Of a stretch of 64,000 bases of DNA, positions 1-9,936 are shown piece after piece. Source of the DNA: Lampropedia cohaerens (GTDB taxonomy: Bacteria; Pseudomonadota; Gammaproteobacteria; Burkholderiales; Burkholderiaceae_C); assembly GCF_001005215.1 (NCBI RefSeq), contig NZ_LBNQ01000022.1:124001-188000 (forward strand), read 5' to 3'. The notes under the pieces are model-generated. The model made no database searches, was not told the DNA's origin, and saw nothing but the letters and a program-made list of their open reading frames with translations. Both the position numbers and the translations under genes were made by a program. The stretch's first letter is position 1, and the number at the start of each line of letters is the position of its first letter.

Positions 1-2082
1 TACCACCCGCATGGCGACAGCGCGGCCTACGACGCCTTGGTGCGCATGGCGCAGGACTTCTCGCAGCGCTACCCGCTCATCGACGGGCAAGGCAACTTCG
101 GCAGCCGCGATGGCGATGGCGCAGCGGCGATGCGCTATACGGAGGCGCGCCTGGCCAAGATCACGCGGCTGCTGCTGCAGGAGATCGACCAGGGCACGGT
201 CGACTTCGTGCCGAACTACGATGGCTCCTTTCAGGAGCCGCGTCAGCTGCCGGCGCGGCTGCCATTTACGCTGCTCAACGGCGCCAGCGGGATTGCGGTC
301 GGCATGGCCACGGAAATTCCCAGCCACAACCTGCGCGAGGTGGCCGACGCGACGGTCGCATTGGTCAGGAACCCGAAACTGGCTGATGCGGAACTGTTCG
401 CATTGATTCCGGGGCCGGATTTTCCGGGCGGTGGGCAGATCATCAGTGCTGCGAGCGACATCGCCGCCGCCTACCAGAGCGGGCGAGGCTCTATCAAGGT
501 ACGCGCACGCTGGCAGACGGAGGAACTGGCGCGCGGCCAGTGGCAGCTGGTCGTCAATGAGCTGCCTCCCAACGTCAGCGCCCGTCGCATCCTCGAAGAA
601 ATCGAGGAATTGATGAACCCCAAGGTCAAGGCCGGCAAGAAGGCCCTGACCCAGGAGCAAACGCAGCTGAAGGCAACCGTGCAGGCGGTGCTCGATAGCG
701 TGCGCGACGAATCCAACAAGAACGCACCGGTGCGCCTGGTGATCGAGCCCAAGTCCAGCCGCGTCGACCCCCAGGAGCTGATCGGCACGCTACTGGTGCA
801 CACCAGCCTGGAGACTTCGGTCAGCATTAACCTGACGATGGTGGGCATTGATGGCCGGCCCACGCAGAAATCGCTGCGTCAGATCCTCACCGAATGGATC
901 GCCTTTCGCCAGACCACCATCACCCGGCGCAGCCAGCACCGCTTGGGCAAGGTGCGCGAGCGCATCCACATTCTGGAGGGGCGCCAGCTCATTTTGCTCA
1001 ACATTGATGAAGTGATCGCCATCATCCGCGAAAGCGACGAGCCCAGGGCCGCGCTGATGGGGCGCTTTCAACTCAGCGAGCGGCAGGCCGACGACATTCT
1101 GGAAATCCGCCTGCGTCAGCTTGCCCGTCTGGAAGCGATCAAGATCGAGCAGGAACTCTCCGAACTGCGCGCCGAGCAGGAAAAGCTTGAGGACATCATC
1201 GCCAACCCGAGCAGCCTCAAGCGGCTGATGATCAGGGAAATCGAGGCCGATGCGAAGGAATTTGCCGATGCACGCCGCACCCTGATCCAGGAGGAAAAGC
1301 GCGCCGTGGCCGAGGTCAAGGTACTCGACGAGCCGGTGACTGTCGTCGTGTCACAGAAAGGCTGGGTGCGCGCCCGCAGCGGCCATGGCCATGATCCGCA
1401 AAGCTTTCACTTCAAGTCCGGTGACGGTCTGTATGGCACGTTCGAGTGCCGCACCGTGGACGTCATGCTGGCCTTCGGCAGCAATGGGCGCGTGTATTCG
1501 CTGCCGGTTGCTGGCCTGCCGGGTGCGCGTGGGGATGGGCAGCCGCTGACGGCGCTGATCGAGCTGGAAAAGGGCACGGACCTGCTGCATTACTTCGCCG
1601 GTCCTGCCGAAGCGCAGCTGCTGCTGGCAGTCTCTGCCGGCTATGGGTTCATCGCCAAAGTCGCCAACATGGTCTCGCGGCACAAGGCCGGCAAGGCCTT
1701 CGTCACCATCGGCGAGGGAGAGCAGCTTTGCACGCCGTCCCACGTGGCACATGCGTCCGGGTCGGCGGAACTGCCGCCTGCCACCCACGTCTGCGCGGTC
1801 TCCGAAACAGGACGCATCCTGACCTTCCCGGTCGGCGAGGTGAAGATGCAGGCCAATGGAGGCCGGGGTGTGCAACTGCTCAGTCTGGAGCCCAAGGATG
1901 CACTGGCCGGCGCCGCGGCCTACACGCGCAGCGTCTCCATCCGTGGGATTGGCCGTGGCGGCAAGGCTCGCGAGGAAACACTGGAGATCCGCAGCCTCAA
2001 CAACGCCCTGGGTAAACGTGCCCTCAAGGGCAAAAAAGGTGATTTCGGCTTCAAGCCCAATGCCGTGGTACGGGTGCTGTAA
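1..2082 (+). CDS. parC: DNA topoisomerase IV subunit A (5' end outside window)
   Basis: ParC pairs with ParE to decatenate daughter chromosomes using ATP. The frame is open from base 1, so the N-terminus is missing and 693 residues are visible. The first codons read [11 protein letters not shown], the quinolone-resistance region. Its Ser and Asp sit where E. coli ParC has Ser80 and Glu84, so there is no obvious resistance substitution there. The active-site tyrosine is in AMRYTE (codon at 136-138), followed by GYRASE/topo A breakage-reunion sequence, a long coiled-coil region (about bases 950-1320) and a short C-terminal beta-propeller. The short C-terminal domain and the [16 protein letters not shown] end favour ParC over GyrA. 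The next gene is convergent. Confidence 0.93.
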   Translation, partial: YHPHGDSAAYDALVRMAQDFSQRYPLIDGQGNFGSRDGDGAAAMRYTEARLAKITRLLLQEIDQGTVDFVPNYDGSFQEPRQLPARLPFTLLNGASGIAVGMATEIPSHNLREVADATVALVRNPKLADAELFALIPGPDFPGGGQIISAASDIAAAYQSGRGSIKVRARWQTEELARGQWQLVVNELPPNVSARRILEEIEELMNPKVKAGKKALTQEQTQLKATVQAVLDSVRDESNKNAPVRLVIEPKSSRVDPQELIGTLLVHTSLETSVSINLTMVGIDGRPTQKSLRQILTEWIAFRQTTITRRSQHRLGKVRERIHILEGRQLILLNIDEVIAIIRESDEPRAALMGRFQLSERQADDILEIRLRQLARLEAIKIEQELSELRAEQEKLEDIIANPSSLKRLMIREIEADAKEFADARRTLIQEEKRAVAEVKVLDEPVTVVVSQKGWVRARSGHGHDPQSFHFKSGDGLYGTFECRTVDVMLAFGSNGRVYSLPVAGLPGARGDGQPLTALIELEKGTDLLHYFAGPAEAQLLLAVSAGYGFIAKVANMVSRHKAGKAFVTIGEGEQLCTPSHVAHASGSAELPPATHVCAVSETGRILTFPVGEVKMQANGGRGVQLLSLEPKDALAGAAAYTRSVSIRGIGRGGKAREETLEIRSLNNALGKRALKGKKGDFGFKPNAVVRVL

Positions 2083-2401
2083 ATCCGCGTCGATGCCTTC
2101 AAGCGCCGTTGAGGCAGGCCAGCGCAACGCTGGCTTGACTTCGTGCGCGGTCAGGCGCTGCGCGGGCAAGGTTGGTGAGTCGCTGCCGTTGCGCGCGAGC
2201 GATAAGCGATCTGAGGGCGTATCGCTTTTCTGGCTTTGACGGCGATGGCACCGCGCTAGCCCGCACGGTGCACTGGTGCCGGGCAGCCGTTAGGCTTCAG
2301 CGATGAAGCGTTTTGCTGACGCGTATTCACTCCGGTGCGCCTGCACCGCGTGCGGTAATGCCTGCGTAAGCGCCGATTTTGAACAGGTTCCCGAACGTGG
2401 C
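2083..2401. other. Intergenic region between convergent parC and DUF3106 gene
   Basis: 319 bases without a convincing gene. It holds three hairpins: GCCAGCG/CGCTGGC at 2118-2134 with a 3-base loop, AGCGATA/TATCGCT at 2198-2226 followed by Ts, and GCTTCA/TGAAGC at 2294-2309 followed by GTTTT. Such clustering fits a bidirectional termination zone between converging genes. Short frames here have no ribosome site or coding bias I would trust. Confidence 0.5.
2198..2229 (+). terminator. Candidate rho-independent terminator of parC
   Basis: Seven-base perfect stem (AGCGATA with TATCGCT) separated by 15 bases and followed directly by TTT. It lies about 115 bases after the parC stop. The long loop and short T run keep confidence low. 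Confidence 0.35.
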
Positions 2402-3337
2402 CTAGTTCTGGTAGACCGGAGGGTCCGCTGGCGGCGTAATGGGAATGCCGTGCCAATAGGTCACCCGTGGCGAGGTGCGGGGCTGCGCAGGGCTGCCTGG
2501 GGAGGTCGTTACGACCTCCGCCTCCTGCACATGGCGCACCGCCGGCGCTGCGGCTGCGCCGCTGGCAGGCGACGCTCCCTTGACCGCCTTGCGAAGGTCG
2601 GCATAACGCACCGGCTCAAGCGGAATCTTCGGCAGATTGGACAGTCCCGGGCGAACCTGCGCGGCAGCGCGAATCGTCACCCGCGTCTTCTTGCGCGAGG
2701 TGCGGGCGCTGGTCTGCGAGGTGTACCGGTTCTTCTGCAGCAGTGCACGCCGCTGCTGCGCATCCAGTGCGCTGTAGGCCTGCCAGGCCTGGCTAATCGA
2801 TGCCAACTGCTGGGCATCGACGCCGCTCAGCAGCTGGCGCACCGCCTGCCGATCAGACTCGGACATGTTCGCCCATATGCCGATGTTGGCCATCACCTGG
2901 CTGGCCTGCGCCGGGTCAAGCTGGGCGACCTCGCGTGCCAGTGCCAGCCAGCGCCGTTTCTCCGCACTGCTGATGTAGGGCCAGATCTCCTTCAGACCAG
3001 CCAGAGTGTGTTGCTGCGCATTACTCAGATCGCTCCAGACCGGCCTTGTGATGTGCAGCCCGCGCAGCTGCGTGGGATCAGGCTGTACCCATTCAGAGGG
3101 CGGCCTGCTGAAGTCCGGTGCGCTCTGCGGCTGACCAAACAGCATCAACGGCCCGGCATAACTAACCCCCGCCGGTAGCGCGGGCGTCAGCAGGGGACGC
3201 TGCCAGCCCCACCAGCTACCCAGCAGGGCAGCCAGCAGCACTGTACCGCACAGCAGCCACAGCGCTGCGTGGATAGTCTGCGAACGATGCCCCCTAGAGG
3301 ATTCAGCAACGGACGTCAAACCAGTATCGGAATTCAA
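2402..3337 (-). CDS. DUF3106 domain protein, membrane-anchored
   Basis: 311 residues if the TTG at 3337 is used. That is the only common start codon between it and the in-frame stop that ends the upstream gene, although I see no good ribosome site. There is a hydrophobic anchor at about residues 25-45 (ALWLLCGTVLLAALLG). Next comes an alanine/glutamine-rich helical region with repeated W-x-x-L and ARxVAQL-like segments, where DUF3106 proteins carry their conserved domain. The tail is rich in Pro, Ala and Thr. The cellular role is unknown. It is the third gene of a sigma factor - DUF3619 - DUF3106 set, so I infer it is an extracytoplasmic member of that signalling module. Confidence 0.75.
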   Translation of the reverse strand: MNSDTGLTSVAESSRGHRSQTIHAALWLLCGTVLLAALLGSWWGWQRPLLTPALPAGVSYAGPLMLFGQPQSAPDFSRPPSEWVQPDPTQLRGLHITRPVWSDLSNAQQHTLAGLKEIWPYISSAEKRRWLALAREVAQLDPAQASQVMANIGIWANMSESDRQAVRQLLSGVDAQQLASISQAWQAYSALDAQQRRALLQKNRYTSQTSARTSRKKTRVTIRAAAQVRPGLSNLPKIPLEPVRYADLRKAVKGASPASGAAAAPAVRHVQEAEVVTTSPGSPAQPRTSPRVTYWHGIPITPPADPPVYQN

Positions 3338-3376
3338 AACGGGTGCAGAAGTTGTAATCGGACAGGAAAAGGGGCG

Positions 3377-3856
3377 TTACGGTGTTGCCGCGTCGCCACC
3401 ACCGGGCAAGTGAATGGACTGCGCTTCCAGGTAGGCCATGAAAGCCGGGTCGGCAAATGCCGAGGGCGGCACCGGCGCTTGGAGAATCTTCAGGTCGATG
3501 GCTGCGCCAGCCTGCATGCCATCGTCGCTGACGGCTCCCTGCATGAAGACGGCGCCGGCCCCAGCTGCAAGGAAGGGCACCGCCGCCAAAGTTTTCTTCC
3601 ACCAGCCAAGCGGTCTGCGCGGCTGCGACGGCACAGGCTGCTGATGCGCCACGCGCGCACTGGCCAGTGCGTGCGCCTGCAGCGCCTGCTGGCGTGCAAA
3701 GCGCAGGCGTGCGGCCACATCCGGCGCCAGCGCGGCCTCACCGCGCCGCAACAGCTTGCCGATCGCCGCGCCCTGTGCATCCAGCGCCTGTTGCGCAGGC
3801 AACGCATCGTTTTGGTGCAAGGTATGGGTGGATTGAGTGTGGCGCATCGTCGTCAT
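3377..3856 (-). CDS. DUF3619 family protein, probable anti-sigma-like membrane protein
   Basis: 159 residues. The ATG at 3856 overlaps the stop of the sigma factor by four bases (ATGA), so the two are translationally coupled. About 87 residues of cytosolic, Ala/Arg-rich helix (LAPDVAARLRFARQQAL) precede one membrane span (about 88-106, TLAAVPFLAAGAGAVFMQ). A short periplasmic segment follows, including PPSAFADPAFMAYLEAQ. This one-span layout next to a sigma factor resembles anti-sigma factors. No ZAS zinc motif (HxxxCxxC) is present. Family membership is from recognised sequence pattern; the anti-sigma role is inference. Confidence 0.75.
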   Translation of the reverse strand: MTTMRHTQSTHTLHQNDALPAQQALDAQGAAIGKLLRRGEAALAPDVAARLRFARQQALQAHALASARVAHQQPVPSQPRRPLGWWKKTLAAVPFLAAGAGAVFMQGAVSDDGMQAGAAIDLKILQAPVPPSAFADPAFMAYLEAQSIHLPGGGDAATP

Positions 3857-4425
3857 AAAGTCACCCCCTGCGCTGCCAGCATTGCGCTGAGTGCCTGCAC
3901 GGCACGGTGGCAGTGCGTCTTGACGCTGCCTTGCGAGCAGCCCATTGCTGCGGCGGTTTCCGCAACGTCCAGTTCTTCCCAGTAACGCAAGATGAATGCC
4001 TCCCGTTGACGCGCGGGCAACTTTTGTAACGCCTGTTCAATGAGTTCAAACGTTTGCTTACGTGCGATGCTGCTTTCGGCACTCTCAACGAGATCCGTGC
4101 CCTGGGGTCCGGCATAATTTTCAAGCAGCGAATAGGAGCCGTCGCCGTCGTCCACGCTGTGCTCGAAATCCCCCATGCTCGATAGCACCGCATTGCGCGA
4201 TTTTTGCCGGCGAAACCAGTCGAGCGTGCAGTTTGCGAGGATGCGGTGAAACAGCATGCCCACCTCCTCGATGGGCTTGTCCGCGTACTTTTCGGCCAGA
4301 CGCAGCATGCTGTCCTGCACGATATCCAGCGCGGCCTGCTCATCCTTGACGTGAAACAGCGTGCGCTTGAACGCACGGCGCTCCACCTGCTCAAGAAACG
4401 CTGCAAATTCTTTGGAAGAAGCCAA
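3853..4425 (-). CDS. RNA polymerase sigma factor, sigma-70/ECF family
   Basis: About 190 residues from the TTG at 4425 (ASSKEFAAFLEQVERRAF, matching how related sigma factors begin). An upstream in-frame TTG at 4497 would add 24 residues that do not look conserved. Region 2 is seen as DEQAALDIVQDSMLRLAEKY and LDWFRRQKSRN. Region 4 is a helix-turn-helix: LPARQREAFILRYWEELDVAETAAAMGC then SQGSVKTHCHRAVQAL. It presumably directs polymerase to its own regulon. It heads an operon with the DUF3619 and DUF3106 genes, divergent from ilvB. Confidence 0.88.
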   Translation of the reverse strand: MASSKEFAAFLEQVERRAFKRTLFHVKDEQAALDIVQDSMLRLAEKYADKPIEEVGMLFHRILANCTLDWFRRQKSRNAVLSSMGDFEHSVDDGDGSYSLLENYAGPQGTDLVESAESSIARKQTFELIEQALQKLPARQREAFILRYWEELDVAETAAAMGCSQGSVKTHCHRAVQALSAMLAAQGVTL

Positions 4426-4721
4426 GATCGGTGTACGAAACGGTATGACAGGACGCCACGGGGCGAACGTTAATCGGCTGCAGGCCAAAGCCCGCAATTA
4501 TCGCTCAACCGCCAGCATGCACCATATTTTTCCTTCCGCGCGCCTTTCTGGTGCCATAATGGCGCAATCTCATCTTTCAAACGGCGTGTGATCCGGTGGC
4601 TGGCAGTATTGTCAGGCGGTGTACCCATGTTCCCACGCCTAAGTCTTGAGTCGGCCCCACAAGGGCTTGGCAAGAGGCACCGAAGGTTTTTCAGTTCCGA
4701 AATTCTCAGAAGGTTCTTCTC
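4426..4721. promoter_or_regulatory. Divergent regulatory region between sigma factor and ilvB
   Basis: 296 bases. A near-palindrome GTGCCAT-A-ATGGCGC at 4551-4565 contains a CATAAT (4555-4560) that could be a -10 element for ilvB. No good -35 is visible. A short frame starts at 4628 but is not rich in Ile, Val or Leu codons, so I see no classical attenuator leader peptide. The ribosome site of ilvB is weak (AGAAGGTTC upstream of 4722). Confidence 0.4.
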
Positions 4722-6500
4722 ATGGAAATCTCCAAAGCCGAAATTCGCGCAGCCCATGCCGCGCACGACGCTGCTGCGCCCCAGGAATTGATGGGGGCGG
4801 ACATTCTCATTCGCGCACTGGCTGCCGAGGGCGTGCAGCATGTCTGGGGCTATCCGGGCGGTGCCGTGCTCTATATTTATGACGCGCTGTATCGCCAGCA
4901 GTCGGTCAACCACTATCTCGTGCGGCATGAGCAGGCTGCGGTGCACGCCGCCGATGGCTATGCCCGCGCTACCGGCGAGGTGGGCGTGGCGCTGGTGACA
5001 TCGGGGCCAGGATTGACTAATGCCGTCACGGGCCTGGCGACGGCGTATATGGACAGCATCCCGATGGTGGTGATTTCCGGTCAGGTGCCAACGCCTGCGA
5101 TCGGGCAGGATGCCTTTCAGGAGTGCGACACCGTTGGAATCACGCGCCCGATCGTCAAGCACAACTTCCTGATCAAGCGTGCTGAGGACATCGCCATTAC
5201 CGTCAAGAAGGCTTTTCACATTGCCCGTTCTGGCCGGCCGGGTCCGGTGGTGATCGACATTCCCAAGGACGTCTCGTTCAAGAAAGTCGTCTACGAGGGC
5301 TATCCGCAGACCTGTGAGATGCGTTCCTACAACCCGGTGCGCAAGGGCCATGGCGGGCAGATCCGCAAGGCCATGCAATTGCTGCTGACGGCCAAGCGTC
5401 CCTACATCTACGTCGGGGGTGGCGCCATTTTGGGCAACGCCACAGCGCAGGTGCGTGCGCTGGCCGACAGGCTGGGCGCGCCGGTCACCAATACGCTGAT
5501 GGGGCTGGGGGCGTTCCCCGCGTCCGATCCGAAGTTTCTGGGCATGCTGGGCATGCATGGCACGGTCGAGGCGAACAACGCCATGCAGCACTGTGATGTG
5601 CTGCTGGCCATTGGCGCCCGCTTTGACGATCGCGTCATTGGCAACGTCAAGCACTTTGCCCAGAACGAGCGCAAGATCATCCATATCGATGTCGATCCGT
5701 CCGTGATCTCCAAGCGTGTCAAAGCGCATGTGCCGATCGTCGGCGACTGCAAGGATGTGCTGACGGAGCTGCTGAACATGCTGGCGGAAACCGATGAGCG
5801 GCCCGATGCGCAGGCGCTGGAGCAGTGGTGGGCCACTATCAACGGCTGGCGCGCGCAGCGCTGCCTGGACTACGACCGCAGCAATACCGAGGTCATCAAG
5901 CCGCAGTACGTCATAGAGACGCTGTGGAACATGACCCGGGGCGACGATGTCTACATCACTTCCGATGTCGGGCAGCACCAGATGTGGGCGGCGCAGTATT
6001 TCCGCTTTGACGAGCCGCGCCGCTGGATCAACTCGGGCGGGCTGGGCACGATGGGCGTTGGCATCCCCTACGCCATGGGCATCAAGCTGGCGAAACCGGA
6101 CAGTGAGGTGTTCTGCATCACCGGCGAGGGCTCTGTGCAGATGAACATCCAGGAGCTCTCGACCTGCCTGCAGCACAACACACCGATCATCATCTGCGCG
6201 CTCAACAACCGCTATCTGGGCATGGTGCGCCAGTGGCAGGAAATCGAGTACTCTGGCCGCTACAGCCACAGTTACATGGATGCCTTGCCCGACTTCGTCA
6301 AGCTCGCCGAGGCGTATGGACATGTCGGCATGCTGATCGAGAAACCGCAGGATGTCGAGGGCGCGCTGCGTGAGGCGCGACGCCTGAAGGACCGTACGGT
6401 GTTTCTCGACTTCCGCACCGATCCTGGCGAGAACGTCTTCCCCATGGTGCAGGCCGGCAAGGGCATCACCGAGATGCTGCTGGGCGCAGACGACGTGTGA
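4722..6500 (+). CDS. ilvB: Acetolactate synthase large (catalytic) subunit
   Basis: 592 residues, usual length. It condenses two pyruvates, or pyruvate with 2-oxobutyrate, in the first common step of valine and isoleucine synthesis, using thiamine diphosphate, FAD and Mg. The catalytic glutamate is in LVRHEQAAVHAADGYARA. The thiamine-binding motif reads ITGEGSVQMNIQEL followed by LNNRYLGM, i.e. GEG instead of the textbook GDG. I recall the Glu form from other beta-proteobacterial homologues. GAFPASDPKFLGMLGMHG marks the FAD-binding central domain. It is followed by ilvH and ilvC in the same direction, consistent with an ilvBHC operon. Confidence 0.96.
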   Translation: MEISKAEIRAAHAAHDAAAPQELMGADILIRALAAEGVQHVWGYPGGAVLYIYDALYRQQSVNHYLVRHEQAAVHAADGYARATGEVGVALVTSGPGLTNAVTGLATAYMDSIPMVVISGQVPTPAIGQDAFQECDTVGITRPIVKHNFLIKRAEDIAITVKKAFHIARSGRPGPVVIDIPKDVSFKKVVYEGYPQTCEMRSYNPVRKGHGGQIRKAMQLLLTAKRPYIYVGGGAILGNATAQVRALADRLGAPVTNTLMGLGAFPASDPKFLGMLGMHGTVEANNAMQHCDVLLAIGARFDDRVIGNVKHFAQNERKIIHIDVDPSVISKRVKAHVPIVGDCKDVLTELLNMLAETDERPDAQALEQWWATINGWRAQRCLDYDRSNTEVIKPQYVIETLWNMTRGDDVYITSDVGQHQMWAAQYFRFDEPRRWINSGGLGTMGVGIPYAMGIKLAKPDSEVFCITGEGSVQMNIQELSTCLQHNTPIIICALNNRYLGMVRQWQEIEYSGRYSHSYMDALPDFVKLAEAYGHVGMLIEKPQDVEGALREARRLKDRTVFLDFRTDPGENVFPMVQAGKGITEMLLGADDV

Positions 6501-6656
6501 CACCGTACCGGGCCCGGCGCAACGGCCCACTCTTGCGGTGGCTGCAGCCTTGTTGCATCAGCCCATCGCGCTATTTCACTGTTGAATGAATCAATTGCCT
6601 GCCAAGCCCGTGCATTACCGTGCACGGGGGAGGGCAGCGAAAAGAGGAATCACCCC

Positions 6657-7148
6657 ATGCGACACATCATCGCAGTCCTGCTCGAGAACGAGCCAGGCGC
6701 ACTCTCGCGCGTCGTCGGTCTTTTTTCCGCCCGTGGCTACAACATCGAATCACTCACCGTCGCGCCCACTGAGGATCCGTCGCTGTCGCGCATGACGATC
6801 CAGACCGTAGGCTCTGACGAGACCATCGAGCAGATCACCAAGCATCTCAACCGGCTGATCGAGGTCGTGAAGGTGGTCGACCTGACTGACGGCGCCTACA
6901 CCGAGCGCGAACTGATGATCGTGAAGGTGCGTGCCTCGGGCAAGGAGCGCGAGGAGATCAAGCGTACCACGGACATCTTTCGCGGCCGCATTATTGACGT
7001 GACCGACAAGAGCTACACCATCGAGCTGACAGGCGACCAGGCCAAGATCGATGCCTTCCTCAACGCATTGGACCGCTCGGCCATTCTGGAGACCGTGCGC
7101 ACCGGCCCGAATGGCATCGGGCGCGGTGAGCGCATCCTGCGCCTCTGA
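6657..7148 (+). CDS. ilvH: Acetolactate synthase small (regulatory) subunit
   Basis: 163 residues from the ATG at 6657, preceded by AAAGAGGAAT. The in-frame codons upstream are not conserved. The N-terminal ACT domain (MRHIIAVLLENEPGALSRVV, then LFSARGYNIESLTV) binds valine and gives feedback inhibition. The C-terminal half (about 75-163) completes the ACT-like pair and activates the large subunit. It sits about 155 bases after ilvB and 93 before ilvC. Confidence 0.96.
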   Translation: MRHIIAVLLENEPGALSRVVGLFSARGYNIESLTVAPTEDPSLSRMTIQTVGSDETIEQITKHLNRLIEVVKVVDLTDGAYTERELMIVKVRASGKEREEIKRTTDIFRGRIIDVTDKSYTIELTGDQAKIDAFLNALDRSAILETVRTGPNGIGRGERILRL

Positions 7149-8258
<1,110 letters not shown>

Positions 8259-8281
8259 CGCGAATCGGCTCAGCTTCCCCC

Positions 8282-8307
8282 AAAGGCCACTTTCAGGTGG
8301 CCTTTTT
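8282..8307 (+). terminator. Rho-independent terminator of the ilvBHC operon
   Basis: Perfect 9-base stem AAAGGCCAC/GTGGCCTTT with a 6-base loop and a run of five Ts, 23 bases after the ilvC stop. Confidence 0.9.
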
Positions 8308-8386
8308 GCGTTCTGGTCAGCGGCGGCATGCAGCGCGCACGGGGATAATGCGTTGAACAGACTCTACTTTCGTTCCATCGAGCACC

Positions 8387-9265
8387 ATGAACACCAACGA
8401 CGAGCAGCACCTAACCGAGGACTCCACCGCAGACCGCGCGGCCGCCGGCGTTTCGCCGGCATCGGCGCACCGGATGGATGTGCCTCGACGCAGAAAGGGC
8501 ATATACATGCTGCCCAACCTCGTTACGCTGGCGGCCTTGTTTTGTGGCTTCTATGCCATCGTCATGGCGATGGAAGGACGCTTCAGTGTGGCGACGCTGG
8601 CCATCTTTGCCGCCATGGTGCTTGACGGGCTCGATGGACGGGTTGCGCGCATGACCAAAACCCAAAGCGCATTTGGCGAGCAGATGGATTCGCTGTGCGA
8701 CATGGTTTCGTTCGGCGCGGCGCCGGCGCTGGTGGCCTATGTCTGGGCGCTGCACGAGCTCGGACGCTGGGGCTGGACGGCCGCATTTATCTACTGCGCC
8801 TGTGCCGCGCTGCGGTTGGCGCGCTTTAACGTCAACACTTCCGTGGTTGACAAGCGGTGGTTCCAGGGCCTGCCTTCGCCGTCCGCCGCTGCGCTGGTCG
8901 CCGGCTTCATCTGGCTGATGACGGACGAGGGCAGGGGTTACGAGACCTACCTGTCCGAGACCACCATGGCCGCGCTGATGTTCGTTATCACCTTGTACAC
9001 GGGCATTGCCATGGTGACCAATCTGCCGTTCTACAGCTTCAAGGACTTGCAGGTTCGCCGCAGCGTTCCGTTCGTCAGCGTCGTGCTCATCGTGCTGATC
9101 ATTGCCATCATCAACATCGATCCACCCCTGGTGCTTTTTGGCATGTTTGTTGTCTATGCCTTCAGCGGCCTGGCGGTGTATGCACGCCGCAAGGCCCGTG
9201 GCGAGCCCGTAAGCGTCATCAGCACGTCAACCGACGAGCCTGAAGAGCAGGGACTCCACAAGTAA
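8387..9265 (+). CDS. pssA: CDP-diacylglycerol-serine O-phosphatidyltransferase
   Basis: 292 residues. This inner-membrane enzyme makes phosphatidylserine, the precursor of phosphatidylethanolamine. The CDP-alcohol phosphatidyltransferase signature is split over DGLDGRVARM and FGEQMDSLCD (DGxxAR..G..xD..xD pattern) at about residues 85-105. Roughly eight hydrophobic spans follow. The first 40 residues are polar and variable. This is the eukaryotic-like membrane form, not the soluble E. coli type. It lies just past the ilvC terminator and so has its own promoter. Confidence 0.94.
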   Translation: MNTNDEQHLTEDSTADRAAAGVSPASAHRMDVPRRRKGIYMLPNLVTLAALFCGFYAIVMAMEGRFSVATLAIFAAMVLDGLDGRVARMTKTQSAFGEQMDSLCDMVSFGAAPALVAYVWALHELGRWGWTAAFIYCACAALRLARFNVNTSVVDKRWFQGLPSPSAAALVAGFIWLMTDEGRGYETYLSETTMAALMFVITLYTGIAMVTNLPFYSFKDLQVRRSVPFVSVVLIVLIIAIINIDPPLVLFGMFVVYAFSGLAVYARRKARGEPVSVISTSTDEPEEQGLHK

Positions 9266-9357
9266 GGCCCAGCAAGAAGCTGGAGGTCGACAAGGCTGGT
9301 TGCATTGAGATGTTCCATTGGGGATAGCGCATGTGCGTCCGGCCAGAAGTACCGCCT

Positions 9358-9386
9358 TCCTGCTTGCCCTTCACTGGCAAGCAGGA
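9358..9386. repeat. Perfect 11-base inverted repeat (hairpin) downstream of pssA
   Basis: TCCTGCTTGCC and GGCAAGCAGGA pair perfectly across a 7-base loop. No T run follows on either strand, so it is not a standard terminator. It lies about 95 bases after pssA. Confidence 0.7.
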
Positions 9387-9722
9387 CACGATCAACGTCA
9401 CCGCGTAGCGGAGCTGGCTTGCAGCCGCTCGCGCCAGAGATCGTCGCTGTCGCCAATCAGCCATGGGATCCATGCCGCTTGCTGACGCACTGAATGCGAG
9501 GCAATCAAAATTATTACTTAACATAATATACATCGTATCAAATGATCCATCAGCGCAGCAATCTCCCAGATAACACGTCTTGGATACATCTTGAGACAAC
9601 TGCAGCCAATATGCACGTATCGGCGCTTCTGACCTGTATCGCTGTAGGTCTTTTGCGGAAAATGTTGCATTCAACCCACATTCTTCCTGATAATGCAGAC
9701 TTTTGAAATTTGAGCGAATTTG

Positions 9723-9758
9723 CAGCACTTTTCGAGCAATTTCGCAGCAAAAGTGCTG
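9723..9758. repeat. Perfect 10-base inverted repeat with 16-base spacer
   Basis: CAGCACTTTT and AAAAGTGCTG flank GAGCAATTTCGCAG-type sequence inside the AT-rich gap before the mrp operon. There is no T run, so an operator or an RNA stem is possible. Confidence 0.6.
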
Positions 9759-9936
9759 TGGCTTGCGGTGTTGAGGACTGTACGCCGCCTACCCGGCGCT
9801 TCCTGCAGGGAAGCGACGACACCTCCTTCACTACAAGAAATTAATCAAGACTTGCCGTCAAGGCCTTGAAATTACGACAACTTTTTAACCTTCTGCCCAA
9901 GTTCTCTTTGGGCAACTCCCGTAAAATCCAGCGATC

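Larger units (their letters stand above)
9266..9936. other. 671-base AT-richer noncoding gap with several hairpins
   Basis: No frame here has a plausible start, composition or recognisable product. The longest minus-strand frame runs into pssA antisense and is rejected. GC falls visibly in about 9500-9760 (for example ATTATTACTTAACATAATAT near 9511). Perfect inverted repeats occur at 9358-9386, 9723-9758 and 9797-9815, plus GCCCAA/TTGGGC at 9895-9913 just before mrpA. It could be a decayed gene, an insertion scar or a structured RNA. Confidence 0.5.

Noticed and set aside
4628-4720. Leader-peptide attenuator for ilvB
   Set aside because: The short frame has no run of Ile, Val or Leu codons and no terminator/antiterminator pair is visible.
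5980-6150. GEG instead of GDG in the thiamine motif of IlvB as a possible defect
   Set aside because: I recall the same form in other beta-proteobacterial enzymes and all other catalytic segments are intact, so it is probably normal variation.
4470-6530. Very long open frame (686 codons) on the minus strand through ilvB
   Set aside because: It is antisense to a clear enzyme gene; high GC and biased codon third positions open the opposite frame. The translation is His/Arg/Gln-rich without domains.
9219-9728. 169-codon minus-strand frame in the gap after pssA
   Set aside because: It runs into pssA antisense, has no ribosome site, and its composition is mixed; kept only as unexplained noncoding DNA.
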